64,000 nt of DNA from Myrica gale (Eukaryota > Streptophyta > Magnoliopsida > Fagales > Myricaceae): positions 17,370,001 through 17,434,000 of the forward strand of contig OZ005604.1 in assembly GCA_963930655.1 (NCBI GenBank), given 5' to 3'. Positions 12,030-23,823 of the stretch are shown here, one piece after another. The translations under genes and the position numbers were made by a program. Position 1 is the stretch's first letter. Each line of letters starts with the position of its first letter. The notes under the pieces are model-generated. The model was not told the origin of the DNA, did not search any database, and was given only the letters and a program-made list of their open reading frames with translations.

Positions 12030-12145
12030 ACATGTTAGTGAGTTTTAGCTCAATTGGCAACAGAGGGTTAGATCCGGGGTGAATCCTCTCTCCCGCATGC
12101 CTCAGTCCTGCTTCAAAAATTTGCCTAAAAAAAAGAAAAAAAAGG
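12030..12145 (+). mobile_element. Possible tRNA-derived SINE
   Basis: An A-box-like TAGCTCAATTGG is followed about 35 bp later by a weak B-box-like GGGGTGAATCC and then an A-rich tail (12128-12145). The layout fits a plant SINE, but it is degenerate and the ends are uncertain. Confidence 0.35.
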
Positions 12146-12645
12146 GTAAACTCATGGTTAGCTCCCTATGTTTGGGCAAAAATCATAGTTAGCCCCGTAT
12201 TTTTCAATCCAACAATTTGATACTCATAACTTTCAAAACATATCAATCTTCGCCCCCGTCTAAATTAGACGTTAAATCAAACGGAAAAACATAAAAATGA
12301 CCAAAATGCCCCTCCAAAATAAAATTACTAAAAATATTAAAAAATTTCATTAAAAATAAAAATGATATTTTTTTAAAAAATTAATATTTTTTATATAAAA
12401 GTATATTGAAACTATATTTCAATAATATATTTATTTTACTTTATTTCTTAAATTTATTTTTTAAAATATTTAGCTTTGGAGGGGCATTTCGGTCATTTTG
12501 CATGAATTTCCGTCGGACTTAAGACCTGATTTAGACGGGGGCTAAGATTGATAGGTTTTAAAAATTATGGGTCTCAAATTGTTGGATTGAAAATAAAGGC
12601 TAACTTAATTTTTTTTCCAAACATAGGGGCTAACTATGAGTTTAG
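12146..12645. mobile_element. Foldback MITE with long inverted arms
   Basis: The left end (TAAACTCATGGTTAGC) and the right end (GCTAACTATGAGTTTA) are inverted. Complementarity continues inward for about 170 bp (CGTCTAAATTAGACG, GACCAAAATGCCCCTCC against their complements) around an AT-rich core. No coding capacity. It ends about 45 bp upstream of the RAD16 TATA box. Confidence 0.8.
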
Positions 12646-12690
12646 ACAAAAAAAAAAAAAATAATAACGTTGATTCCCGCCGCTTGCCCA

Positions 12691-12699
12691 CTATAAAGG
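12691..12699 (+). promoter_or_regulatory. TATA box of the RAD16-like gene
   Basis: CTATAAAGG lies 177 bp upstream of the ATG at 12876, in a local GC-richer stretch. It implies a 5' UTR of roughly 150 bp. Confidence 0.55.
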
Positions 12700-12875
12700 G
12701 CTTTTCGATCGCCTTTTCATTCACATTCTTGTAACGCTCCTCTATTTCTCTCGTTCTGACTGAGAACCGTTACGGCGTTTCCCACCTTCCTCCGTCGAAC
12801 CTCGAAAGACGTTCACGTGAACCAAGAAAATACCATTTTCGCTCTGTTTTCTTAGTTTATTTGGGTGAATAGGCA

Positions 12876-15800
12876 ATGGAGCTTCGTTCTCGTAGACGAA
12901 TCTCTGACCCTCCTGAAGATGGTAAAGTCTCAAACTCAATTATTTTGTTTTCTTTTTAGTTTTTGTAAGATTAATTTTTTTTATGATTTTTATCTTCGTG
13001 TTTTACTGAGAGTTTGAGGAAAAAGTAATGGTAAAGTTTCTCAAGATTAGTTAATTTACCCAAAAAGAAACTGTTGCACTGATTTAAATCTTTTGTTTTT
13101 GTGTTATCCTTTGAACTAAGCCTGTTTGGTTGCTGTAAGGAGTAAAAGAACCCAAATCTTGGAATTCTGAATTTGGATTGGTTGATGTCGAAAAGAAAAA
13201 CTCAATGTTATATGAACTCATTCCCAAAAGCTAGTTCGAGGAGGTAGCCCAAAACACATAACACACTCGTATCCCATACTACTAATATGGAACAAATGGA
13301 CCGAAACATTCCATTACGCTCCGCAGTTCTGTTATATGCCTTAGGAGAACTGGCTATATAAATCAGTAGTAGTTTGGTAATGGGCAGGAAAGAACTCATT
13401 TGAAGTTTTCTACAGTTTTCTCTCTCAATTTCTTAGGAGACTAGCCATCTCGAATTTGGCCATTGTATTTTCTTTACAAATTCTTGGAATACAAACGGGT
13501 TTAATGTTATGGACCATTTGGGGAGTATGGGATCCGTCCCACATTGGTAGTATGGAATGCCAATGTGGGGTTTATATGCCTTAGGAGAACTTACCCCCAA
13601 AAGCTAGCTCAAGAGGGAAGGGAGCCTAAGGCATATAAACCCCACATTGGCATCCCATACTACCAATGTGGGACGGATCCCATACTCCCCAAATGGTCCA
13701 TAACAAGTTCCGGCGCCCATGCTGACTAGCTGTGCACTAGGTCTTCCTAGTCCCAGCCGAACACTGCAACACCGACCGACGTCACTCCTATGTTGCACAA
13801 TTGCAACTGGGAGGCATAGTATAGGATTTTATACCATTTGTTATGTGTTTTGAGAGAACACACCCTCAGAAGTTATCTCATTGGAGGAGAGACCCTAAGG
13901 CATATAAACCCCACATTTGTCACACATTGGTAGAACTCCACACTAGTCTCCCATACTATTAATGTGTAACAAATGGACCTTGACACTCAAGCATCTTTTT
14001 TTATCTTTTGTTTATTTCTTTATTTGTTTACTTGATATGAGGAGGAGCTTTGTGTGCTTGTCATGAAGTGGTAAAGAAAAGGAATTAGACTCTGGAGTAT
14101 TAGATTTTCAATTGTTACAATGGGACTTTATGAATTTGCAACTTTTGCCTTAGCATGACTTGGAACCTCACTAAAATGAGAATTCTTATCTGTTTGTTTT
14201 CTTCTCATATTTTCTTTTAATGTGCAAAGTAAAAGCAATCAATGTGGAAGTGCCACCACTTAGTGATGACAGCTTTAGCGAAGCAGACTCTGACTATGAG
14301 GTTTATGTGCCATCAGATAAAAGCGATGAAGGTGCGTTCGACTCTTTTTCTTCTTCATCTTCTTCATGTTATGATATTTTTGTGAATTTCAGATGAAGCT
14401 TGCTTTGAATTCCGAACTATGCAACTCCATAGTGGTTTTAAAAGTTAACTGGAAAATGTTTGGTGGACAAAGTTAAGGAGCCATTTTTACTTCAAAAAGA
14501 CTATGTTGTTGCTTTTAGCTGTTTAGCAGTGGCTTATAGGATTAAAGATAAATGCAGGTGAAGAGTACGGGGGGAGACTGAATTTGGACTTGAACCAGAG
14601 TCCAGAAGGTTCAATTAAGGTTCATGATTGCGATGATAATGGTTATGATTATGAGGATTACAATCAGCTTTCAACAAAAAGGAGAAAGGCAGGATGGAAA
14701 ACAGTGGTGCATAAAGAACAAAGTTTGGAAGAGAATGTGGTGGGGAATGGAGAACTGAGTCAGCAAGAGAATTCCATGCATTGTGGAGGTATAGAAAGAA
14801 ACCAACCTACTAATCAAGGAGCAGTTGAAATTGATATCCTTTGTCTGACCAAGAAGAAAACACGTAGAAAGGTGACAAGAAAGGGGGGTAAAAAGCCAAC
14901 GTTAATGTGGAATGTGTGGGAAGAAGAGCATGAAAGATGGATTGATGAGAATTTAATGAAAAATTTTGATTTGGATCATCAGAATGAAATAATAGCTGAA
15001 ACTTCTGAGGCACCATCCGAATTGGTCATGTCTTTGCTCAGGTACCAAAAGGAATGGTTGGCATGGGCTTTGAAACAGGAAGAATCTGCAACTAGAGGAG
15101 GGATTCTGGCAGATGAGATGGGGATGGGGAAGACCATTCAAGCAATTGCACTCGTCCTTGCAAAACGAGAGATCTGCAGGGTGACTTGTGAACCTGATGA
15201 ACCCTCATTATTACCAGGTCCATCCAAACGCTTGCCTGGAGTTAAAGCTACCCTTGTTATCTGTCCTGTCGTTGCTGTGAACCAGTGGGTGGGTGAGATT
15301 GATCGATCTACTTCAGAGAGAAGCACCAAGGTGCTTGTTTTCCATGGGGCAAATAGAGGGAAGAATTCTAAACAGTTTGGAGAATTTGATTTTGTCATAA
15401 CAACTTACTCTATTGTCGAGGCTGAATACAGAAAATATATGATGCCTCCCAGAAAGAAGTGCCCTTTCTGTGGCAAGTCGTTCATTGACAGTAAGCTGTC
15501 ACTTCATATGAAATATTTTTGTGGGCCTGATGCTATTAGAACAGAAGCGCAGTCTAAACAATCTAGGAAAAAAAAGAAAACTGTATTGTCAAAGCAGCAA
15601 ATGGAATCTCCCGAGGACAAGGTGGATGAATTTGATGGCGAGAAAAGGAAGGGATCTTGTAAGAAGATGTCATACAAGAAAAAGAAAGAAAAGGATATCG
15701 GAATCAGATTTGGAAGTGAAGATTCAGAAGGTGTTGAAGGTTCTAGAGGAAAATCGCTTTTGCATTCTGTGAAGTGGGAACGTGTAATCCTGGATGAGGT

Positions 15801-18800
15801 AAGTTGGCCTATATAACTTGAGGGTTTCTACAATTGGTCACTTTTTGGGGGTTTTCTCTTTTACCTTTTTGCTTATGGCAAAAACATTTGTGAAGTTGGA
15901 ATGTCTATGAGTTGACATCTGTATAACACACATTTTCCTATCAATTGATAAAAAGTGTTCATGTAGCGTTATGTATGTCTGAGTCACTGTGCTAATCCAG
16001 TGGTAATTGCACAAAGGTATGTGACTATCACATGTAATTTCTTAAAGTGGCACCTCTTTTGATTCTTGAATTTACAAACCAGATAATACTACTTTGTACC
16101 ATGCTTTTTGGCATGTTTTCAAACTCCTTGAAGTCTTGGTGCGCTTGACTGCACAGTTTACACTGCAGGGAGTACTATAACAAGAGATTATTATTATGTT
16201 CGGATTCTAGTCCAAGTTAATTTGAATTTGATGATATCATGTTAGAAGTAGTTTTGGGGAAAGGATAGATGCTTGAGTTTACCAACCTTGGTTTCCAGGT
16301 TTCACATTATATCTAATCATAAGGTTCAGGACATGAATATGGGCACAAAACCTATTATCTTACGTTTGGAAATTTTGTTAACAACAGCTAGGATATTAGA
16401 GATGTGTGAAATGTCTAAATCATTAAGACTTCTTGTTGGTTGAAAAATTATTGGCTTTCATCTTGCATTCCTAATGAAAGTTAATGTTTCTTATTGATGT
16501 GATTTTCTGCTTGCTGCCAAATTGTTTAATTATTTCGATAACTCCATTATTGTAGAAAATGTGGCTTCTATGTTTCTTGTGAAACAAGTAATCAGCCAAA
16601 AAATGTTGATCACATATGTGGTCGTCAGTAGAAGATTTTGTTGCTTTTTGACCTTTTTTTTGTCAAACCAATATTTTTATGAGCAAAATAACATTCTTAG
16701 AAGCAAGTTGAAGGTGCTTGTTCCCTGTATTGCCTACTTTCCAAAACCAATAATGGTTTGTCTTGTTTGTTTTTGGGTTTTCCTGTTCCTACTTTATTTG
16801 CATCCATGTGTCTTAGTAGAGTGTTTTTGTCTTTATTTTTATTAGGGTTAAAGACATTTTTAGTCCCTGGATTTTATACCATTTTAAAAAATAGTCTTCG
16901 GATTTTTACTTTAGTCACCAACGGTCCATGAGTTTTTTAATTTTATCAATATGGTTCTTCCTTCTCCTTCCGTTAGCCTCAAGTACAGTCACCTAACGGG
17001 CCCTACACATTAGACCTAGAACAACAGCCATGTGTCGGAACTTGATTGGTCATGACGTGTATCACTGTTAAGTGACTGGACTTAGAACTAACGGAAGGAC
17101 TTTTTTTAGATAAAACAAAAAAATCCAAGGACCGTTGGTGATCATATTGAAAATCCAGGAACCATTTTTAAAAAGGGTGTAAAACCTAGGGAAGAAAAAG
17201 GTCTTTAACCCTAGTTATTAAATGCGCTATTAAAACATTAATTTCTACCTGGGTTTATGCTTTTCTAAGTAGATTCACCAGTGTTCTTCCTAAACACACT
17301 TGTTTTTTGTGTTCAAAAACTAGGCTCATTACATAAAAGCTAGACATTGTAACACCGCAAAAGCCGTTCTTGCTTTAGAATCTTCATACAAATGGGCTTT
17401 AAGTGGCACTCCCCTTCAGAACCGTGTTGGAGAACTTTATTCTTTGGTGAGTTTAATGCACTCTTGAGAAATTTCATGAATAGCCGGGTCATTGTCACTG
17501 GAAAACTTAGACAGTTGCCATCTCATTTACACAGGTTCGGTTTCTGCGAATAGTTCCATACTCGTATTACTTGTGCAAGGACTGCGATTGCAGAATGCTT
17601 GATCATAGGTATGTTTTGAGATTCGGGTTTGTTTATATCAGGTTTATGACTGCAATCTCTAAATAGAAAATAACTTGTGCATTTGACTGTCTTGTATAGA
17701 TGGTTGACTTAGGGTGCGTTTGTGTACCAAAATTTTACCCCCTCTAAAATTTTAACACAATTAAATATTACAATATAATCTCTCTCTCCCCATCAAATCA
17801 TTACTATTTACTACAAAAAATATAAAAAATTATCTCTCTTCACTTTTTCACTAAACCCAATACCTAAAATTTTAACAACACTAAAATTTTACAACACAAA
17901 CACAACCTTAATCTACTAATCTGACATCCTATTTGTTGTCTCAATTGAGGATCCTGGATTGATAAGCTTCTCTGTTGTATGCAAATTGGAGAATCAGATA
18001 TTTATGTTTTCATTTTGCATGGTCCAACCATAATTAAGCCTCTTTTTTTACGGAGCCATGGTAAAAGTCTCTCTCTTCCTTGTATCACAAACTTTGTGTG
18101 ATTGGGATGTTTCTAGTTAATTGCAAAATTTCCTCTGCTTTGCCAAGTAGTAATTGGTTTAATGTTATAGTTACCAGCTAATAATAAACTGGACTGTGTT
18201 ATACAGTTCATCTTTGCTCAAATGAGGAATTCTGGCTGTCTTTCCTCTTTCTACCTGTTATGTGCTAATAAGGATATGTTAAATCACATCTGTACTTCTA
18301 TGTTATAACAAGGAACTCTTGTTGATAATTACTTGGTAGTAGTGATTAACTTTTAAATTTCTTATAATTAGCTTTATCTAGTCCTTGTGTTATTTTACTC
18401 TCCAATCTTCATAATGTCCCATCCTGGTGTGGTTACTTTCTCTGGTTTTTTATAATTTGCAAATCCGATGGCTGCCTGCAGTTCCTCAAAAGAGTGTTTG
18501 AATTGTCATCATAGTTCTGTGAGACATTTTTGCTGGTGGAATAAAGTGAGTTCAAAAATCTACTCTTGTTGTCTATGCGGATCTGCTTTTCATGAAAAAA
18601 ATGCTTCCCTAACTTATCATTCAATCCTTGATTCTTTTAAGTATGTTGCTACGCCAATCCAAGCATTTGGAAACAGTGATACTGGACAAAGAGCTATGAT
18701 TTTTCTCAAACACAAAATTTTGAAGAGCATTGTGCTAAGACGCACGAAAAAGGGCAGGGCTGCTGATCTGGCACTTCCTCCTAGAATTGTACGTTTTATT

Positions 18801-21800
18801 GCTCTCTGGCTCACCCCCCCCCCCCCCTCTTCTCTTTTTCCCACCCCTTGTGTCTTTAAGCCTTGTGTGATTTTTATGCAGGTTTCGCTGAGGCGGGATA
18901 CGTTGGATATCAAAGAACAAGATTATTACGAATCATTGTACAATGACAGTCAAGCGCAGTTTAATACGTACATCACCTTCAATCTCTTTTCTTTCAGTTT
19001 TCATATTCCACATACTTTGATATTTCTTGCGATCTGGATGCTTAAGGTTCAAGTTCAATTTGTGGAAGTTTGAGATTTTACCCTTTTAGGTTACTTGTCT
19101 TTACTTCTTCTGTTTCTTTCTTGGTTCTTTTTGCTTTATTCTTTACAGATATGTTCACGCGGGAACTTTGATGAATAACTATGCTCACATATTTGACCTT
19201 CTCACACGCTTGCGGCAGGTGAATGATAATTGTACCATGAAACTGGAGTAGCAGTTTGATACCCTTTTAAACATATGCATATGATAAATAAAGAGTATGT
19301 TAAGAGAGGACCTTGCATCAATCATGTGTAGCCCAATTGATAGGTAAATCTGATCCCTTGTCTTTTATGGCCTCAAGTTTTATATCAGAAACAGAATTTA
19401 GCTCCTGATTTTGGTAGTTCCCCAATATCCTCAGATGAGTAGGCTTGATTGAGCTAGTGTAGAGTTTGACCCATATATAATTTTATAATTTTTCTTGGAG
19501 AGAAGTTTGCATACTATAGTCAGCTGTTGAAGATTCAAATTGTAAGATTAAAAGACTCATGTGCCACAATCTTCTTTGTGAGAAATTACAGGCAGTTGAT
19601 CATCCTTACCTCGTGGTATATTCTAGAACTGCTGCTCTAAGAGGTGGAAACATTGGTACTAATGACTACAGTGAACGGGTATGTGGCATCTGTCACCACC
19701 CAGGTGAAGATCCTGTGGTAAGTTTTCTTTTGGTTTTTGAATTTTTTTTTGTTATGATATCATCATCCGTCCCCCTCTCTTCCTGGCAGCCAAATTCTTG
19801 ATGGATGATAAAACTTTCCAATAATACTGATTAGCTCAATATCAATAATATAGTGCTTAAATCAAGCTACATTGACAACCCACCTCGTCTATGAATATCA
19901 TCTATGGTTACTTAAAAAGAAATATTACTTTGGATCACAGATTTGGTGATCAACTCATTCCCAAGGAATGGGACTTTGGAAGTACTTGTGAACACCTCTA
20001 TTGAACCTTTGTTGCATCAAGACTCACCTATCAAACAAAGTGTTGCATGGTGATTTTTGAGTATGTTGTTGTAACTTTGCATGCAAGTGTCAAATCCAAG
20101 CGAAACTAAGAATGTTTCTGGGGATTGGAATATGTTTTGACTATTTTATCCTCAATACCGTACCCTTTGTTAGGAGACAGATCTTCAAAATACTTTTCAG
20201 TGATCTTGTGTTATATTACTTCCAACATGCTATTGGGTTGTAGATCGCCAAGTCTACATATGTGGTCTCTTTCTTTCCTAAAGTAGTGCATTTGCTTTGT
20301 GGATGTGCTGCGCTTAGCTTTCGTTCACTTGTCCTACAACTTCTGCTTAATTGATTTTCCATCTAAAATGTTTTCCTTGTTATCACAGGTCACTGCTTGT
20401 GAGCACGTGTTCTGTAAGGCTTGCTTAATTGATTTCTGTGCTTCCTTGGGTCAAGCCTCATGCCCTTCTTGTTCAAAATTGCTTACTGTCGATTTGACTA
20501 GAAACATGGATGATGGAGATCAAGCTTCTAAAACTACGATCAAGGGGTTCAGATCTTCAAGTATTCTAAACCGAATACAACTTGATGATTTTCAGACGAG
20601 CACAAAAATAGAGGCTTTGGTATGTGTCAATGCAAATTGTTACATATTACAGCCCCCCCCCCCCCCCCCCCCTTTCCCCCTCTTTAATAGATGGAGCCAT
20701 CAAAGTCTTGACCATGTGAATCATAATATGTTTCTTGCTTCACTATGCTCCTCAACAATCATTTTCGTCTGTAGCAATATTCATTCTTTTTTTTATATAA
20801 GTAAAGGAAAATTGACGTCATTATCTGGACAAGGTGAATTAAGATTTGCTTCTATGTCTTCTGGTTTGCCTAACTTGATGGAGTTCAGATAAACTGTGAT
20901 CACTTGGTAGTTCTGTTTGCTAAATCATATGGTCTTTACATTATTATCTTCCCCTCTAGCAAAAAATCTCTTCCAGAAATTGATCTCATCCTTTTTGGGA
21001 ATGGCAAATGGATGATCTTTCGTGTATTTGCTGAGGCTCTGGTTGTACATATCTACCGCAAGTCTTATAGTTCTGAATTTTCTGTTGACTGAGTTTCAAT
21101 GGTCCCAGAGGGAAGAAATTAGGTTCATGGTTGAAAGGGATGGTTCTGCAAAAGGAATTGTATTCAGCCAGTTCACATCATTCTTGGATCTTATAAATTA
21201 TTCCCTCCACAAGGTAAATTTACGGTCTGCATTTCAATGTTATTTTCTTTTTCACTTTACTGAAGTACGCTCAAATGATGCATTGAACATGTTGCAGTCC
21301 GGCATAAACTGTGTTCAATTGGTTGGAAGTATGTCCATGTCTGCCAGAGATACTGCTATCAAGAGGTTTACCGAGGACCCAGATTGCAGGATTTTCCTTA
21401 TGAGTTTGAAAGCTGGAGGTGTTGCTCTGAATCTTACAGTTGCATCACATGTGAGCAATTTCTGTCTTGAATTAATTTATAATTGTCTTCAGGCCCCATT
21501 TGAGTAGTGAAGCATGCAATTTTTACCTGTCTTTCCAAATTGAATTTTTTTTTCATTTCTTGCCCTGGTTTTTCAATACGGACAAGAGTTTATGTCAATT
21601 TCCTCGGGCTGAAAGATTTTGAGGGAGGTCTTGTGTAAGGGAACACATTTTTCATTTTATTGATGGATAAATTGGGGAAATTGCTCTCATGGCATTTTAT
21701 GCTTCATTCTTTTTCTTTCTTCAAGCTTTAACCACTGATGTCCTGCCTGCATTTGCTAAATTGAGTCTGGCCAGATACCTTCAAACCATACAGTTTTATA

Positions 21801-22298
21801 TTCTTCTTCTTAATTTTTTTTTGGTCGGTGCTTGAATTTGAGTTTGTAATTAGATTTTTGTCTACTTGTGTGTTATTATCTGCGTGTAGGTCTTCTTGAT
21901 GGACCCTTGGTGGAATCCAGCTGTGGAGCGGCAAGCACAAGATAGAATCCACCGAATCGGGCAGTATAAACCAATCAGGTGTTGCTTTTCGCCAGTACTC
22001 CAATATCCCTAGTTCTTCTAATATTTACCCTTTGTTTGAGGATTCTAAACTGGTCTGACATCTACAGAATTCTGAGATTTGTCATCGAGAATACAGTTGA
22101 GGAGAGGATTCTGAAGCTGCAGGAAAAGAAGGAACTAGTTTTTGAAGGGTGAGGGTGATTTTTCAGCCATTCAGAAAAATTAACCTATTGGTGAGATACT
22201 AACATAACCGTTTTGCATTTTGCAGGACAATTGGTGGCTCTTCAGAGGCCCTCGGGAAATTAACCGAGGCGGACTTGAGATTTCTATTTGTCACCTAA
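12876..22298 (+). CDS. RAD16: RAD16-like SNF2 helicase/RING protein (nucleotide excision repair)
   Basis: Sixteen exons: 12876-12921, 14230-14331, 14558-15798, 17324-17446, 17535-17608, 18482-18545, 18642-18788, 18882-18967, 19149-19218, 19592-19717, 20389-20619, 21109-21213, 21298-21450, 21890-21978, 22068-22148, 22226-22298. They sum to 2811 nt (936 aa plus TAA), all with GT-AG junctions. Helicase motif I (ADEMGMGKT) is near residue 235 and DEAH, at the exon 3/4 junction, near 462. SGTPLQN follows, and QDRIHRIGQ is near 875. A C3HC4 RING (CGIC...CEHVFCKAC...CPSC, about 682-725) sits between the helicase lobes, as in yeast Rad16. A C2H2-like insert (CPFCGKSF...HMKYFC) lies before motif II. 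Rad16 family proteins act in global-genome nucleotide excision repair as DNA-dependent ATPases and ubiquitin ligases in the nucleus. The start is the first ATG after the TATA box ([15 protein letters not shown]). Introns 1, 3 and 5 carry repeat insertions. It looks intact. Confidence 0.95.
13240..13990. mobile_element. Degenerate TRIM-like LTR cluster in RAD16 intron 1
   Basis: Several related pieces share CATATAAACCCCACATTGG, CCAATGTGGGAC and AAGCTAGCTC, the kind of sequence found in TRIM LTRs (compare 40886-41225). They occur in both orientations. No coding content; boundaries approximate; fossil. Confidence 0.45.
13506..13704. repeat. Near-perfect 80-bp inverted repeat in RAD16 intron 1
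   Basis: The arm 13506-13585 (GTTATGGACC...CCTTAGG) is the reverse complement of 13625-13704 at about 79 of 80 positions, with a 39-bp spacer. It would form a long hairpin in the pre-mRNA. Confidence 0.92.
16845..17211. mobile_element. MULE-type MITE in RAD16 intron 3
   Basis: The ends GGGTTAAAGAC and GTCTTTAACCC are perfect inverted repeats, and the complementarity extends far inward. The flanking 9-mers TTTTTATTA and TAGTTATTA agree at 7 of 9 positions, consistent with an aged MULE target duplication. Non-coding, 367 bp. Confidence 0.75.
17712..17907. mobile_element. Tourist-like MITE (PIF/Harbinger) in RAD16 intron 5
   Basis: GGGTGCGTTTG...CAAACACAACC, 196 bp, flanked by TTA duplications (17709-17711, 17908-17910). 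It is closely related to the copy at 33990-34187; both contain ATATAATCTCTCTCTC and CACTTTTTCACTAAA. Confidence 0.85.
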
Positions 22299-23823
22299 GG
22301 ATCATCCACAAGATAAAGGGAGTTCCTGTTTTGAATATCAACTGCTTCCCCTGAGTCATGGATGGGTGCTTTGAGAGCCTAAACATTCGATCGTAGTCTC
22401 GCTACTACCCAGTCCATGTTTTTGCTTTACGAGCTGGGCTCCATTCAGTAATTGATTAGTCTCTGTTTTGTTCCTTTTAATGAGTGTCTTTTTTTGCGTT
22501 GTAAAAATGAAATATGGATTGGTCAAATGGTTGGGATATCTTTGTGGGGATCTGAAGATGGATTGGAAAATTGTCTCCAAATAGAGAGATCGATTATAGC
22601 ATACTGGACATTGAAATTTTGTCCCCCTTTTTTTTCTACAACATTCATATTGCAATTGATGCAACCCCATTCCGGCTCAAAGCAGATTTGTTTACATGCC
22701 TGGAAGCAATTAGTGCGATGACCTAAACCCGAACCATTGTAAAAAGTGTCGGCATTATTCGCCGACGGTTGGCAAATCAAACACTCCTTCAGAGAGCGTA
22801 CGTACTGAGTATGAACTAACTCAACCAAACAAATTCACCGGGCTTCCTCGTGCCTGAGATGCACCGTGCTCCCCTAAGAGCGGGTATAACATTTTGCCGA
22901 AAGGATGGCTGCCAGATGTGGTAAATGTGGTAGGATCTAGGACGCTAAAGCAGACCTATGTTTGGCATCTGGATCCAAAAAAACATCGGAGACACTAACA
23001 AAAAGAAAAAAACAGATGATTTATGTACAAACTGGCAAGAAGGTATCCAATTGGTGGCAAAGGGGGATGAGAGGAGCCGAAATTCATGCACTCACAGCAG
23101 AAATTACTAGAGAGAAGCGAACCGAGGGGAATTTTTTTTCAATGGATCAATTTACTAGAGAAAATAATGACGCCAATATAATCGGAGCTGGTTCAGATTG
23201 CAGGAAACACAATGGGAGTAGGTTAGACAACTTTAGATCCTCATCACTGCACACAACACATAGTAGCATGCAAATGCAGGCCCACGCGTGGACACATTCA
23301 CAGAGGCGAGGGGACTGGGGGAGGCCAAAAACAAAGGCTATTTTGGTAGCCTCAGGTAGTCGATTGGAGATCATGAGAATGTGCAAGTCTGGCTTTCAGA
23401 AATCCAGGTCTTGCACGTGAAAAGGTCACTCCATCAAGTTAGGCCAAAAAAAGGAGATTTAACAACTCCAAACAAGATAGAAATCACGTTGGTACACATA
23501 CACTGTCAATCCTTCATTGAAGGACCTTGTACTATACAGACTCTGATGCTTATACATGTTCCTGAATAAGAATTTTAATGCCCAGTCAAAAGGACACCAA
23601 AATCAAGTTTGAACAAATGAAAGTACCCCTGTATGAAAATCAAGAACCCACCATCTGATAACCTTATAAGGTTCTTTCTTGCCAATGTGTGCATAAAAGT
23701 CGTTTGATGCTTCATGGCATTATCAAAAATGTCATCTCAACAAAATTTTAATTCGAGATGATACATTTGGGTAATACTGAATTGCATGTTTAACCACAAA
23801 GTAGGAGTTTCGTAGCGAGTTAA
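22299..23823. other. Convergent 3' flanks of RAD16 and the E2 gene
   Basis: No gene seen. The 3' UTRs of the two convergent genes must lie here. Several open frames on either strand (22356-22828, 22962-23569) have no recognisable domain and no codon pattern suggesting coding. Confidence 0.5.

Noticed and set aside
18809-18827. Poly-C tract (and another at 20653-20671)
   Set aside because: Simple homopolymers inside RAD16 introns; no effect on the exon model.
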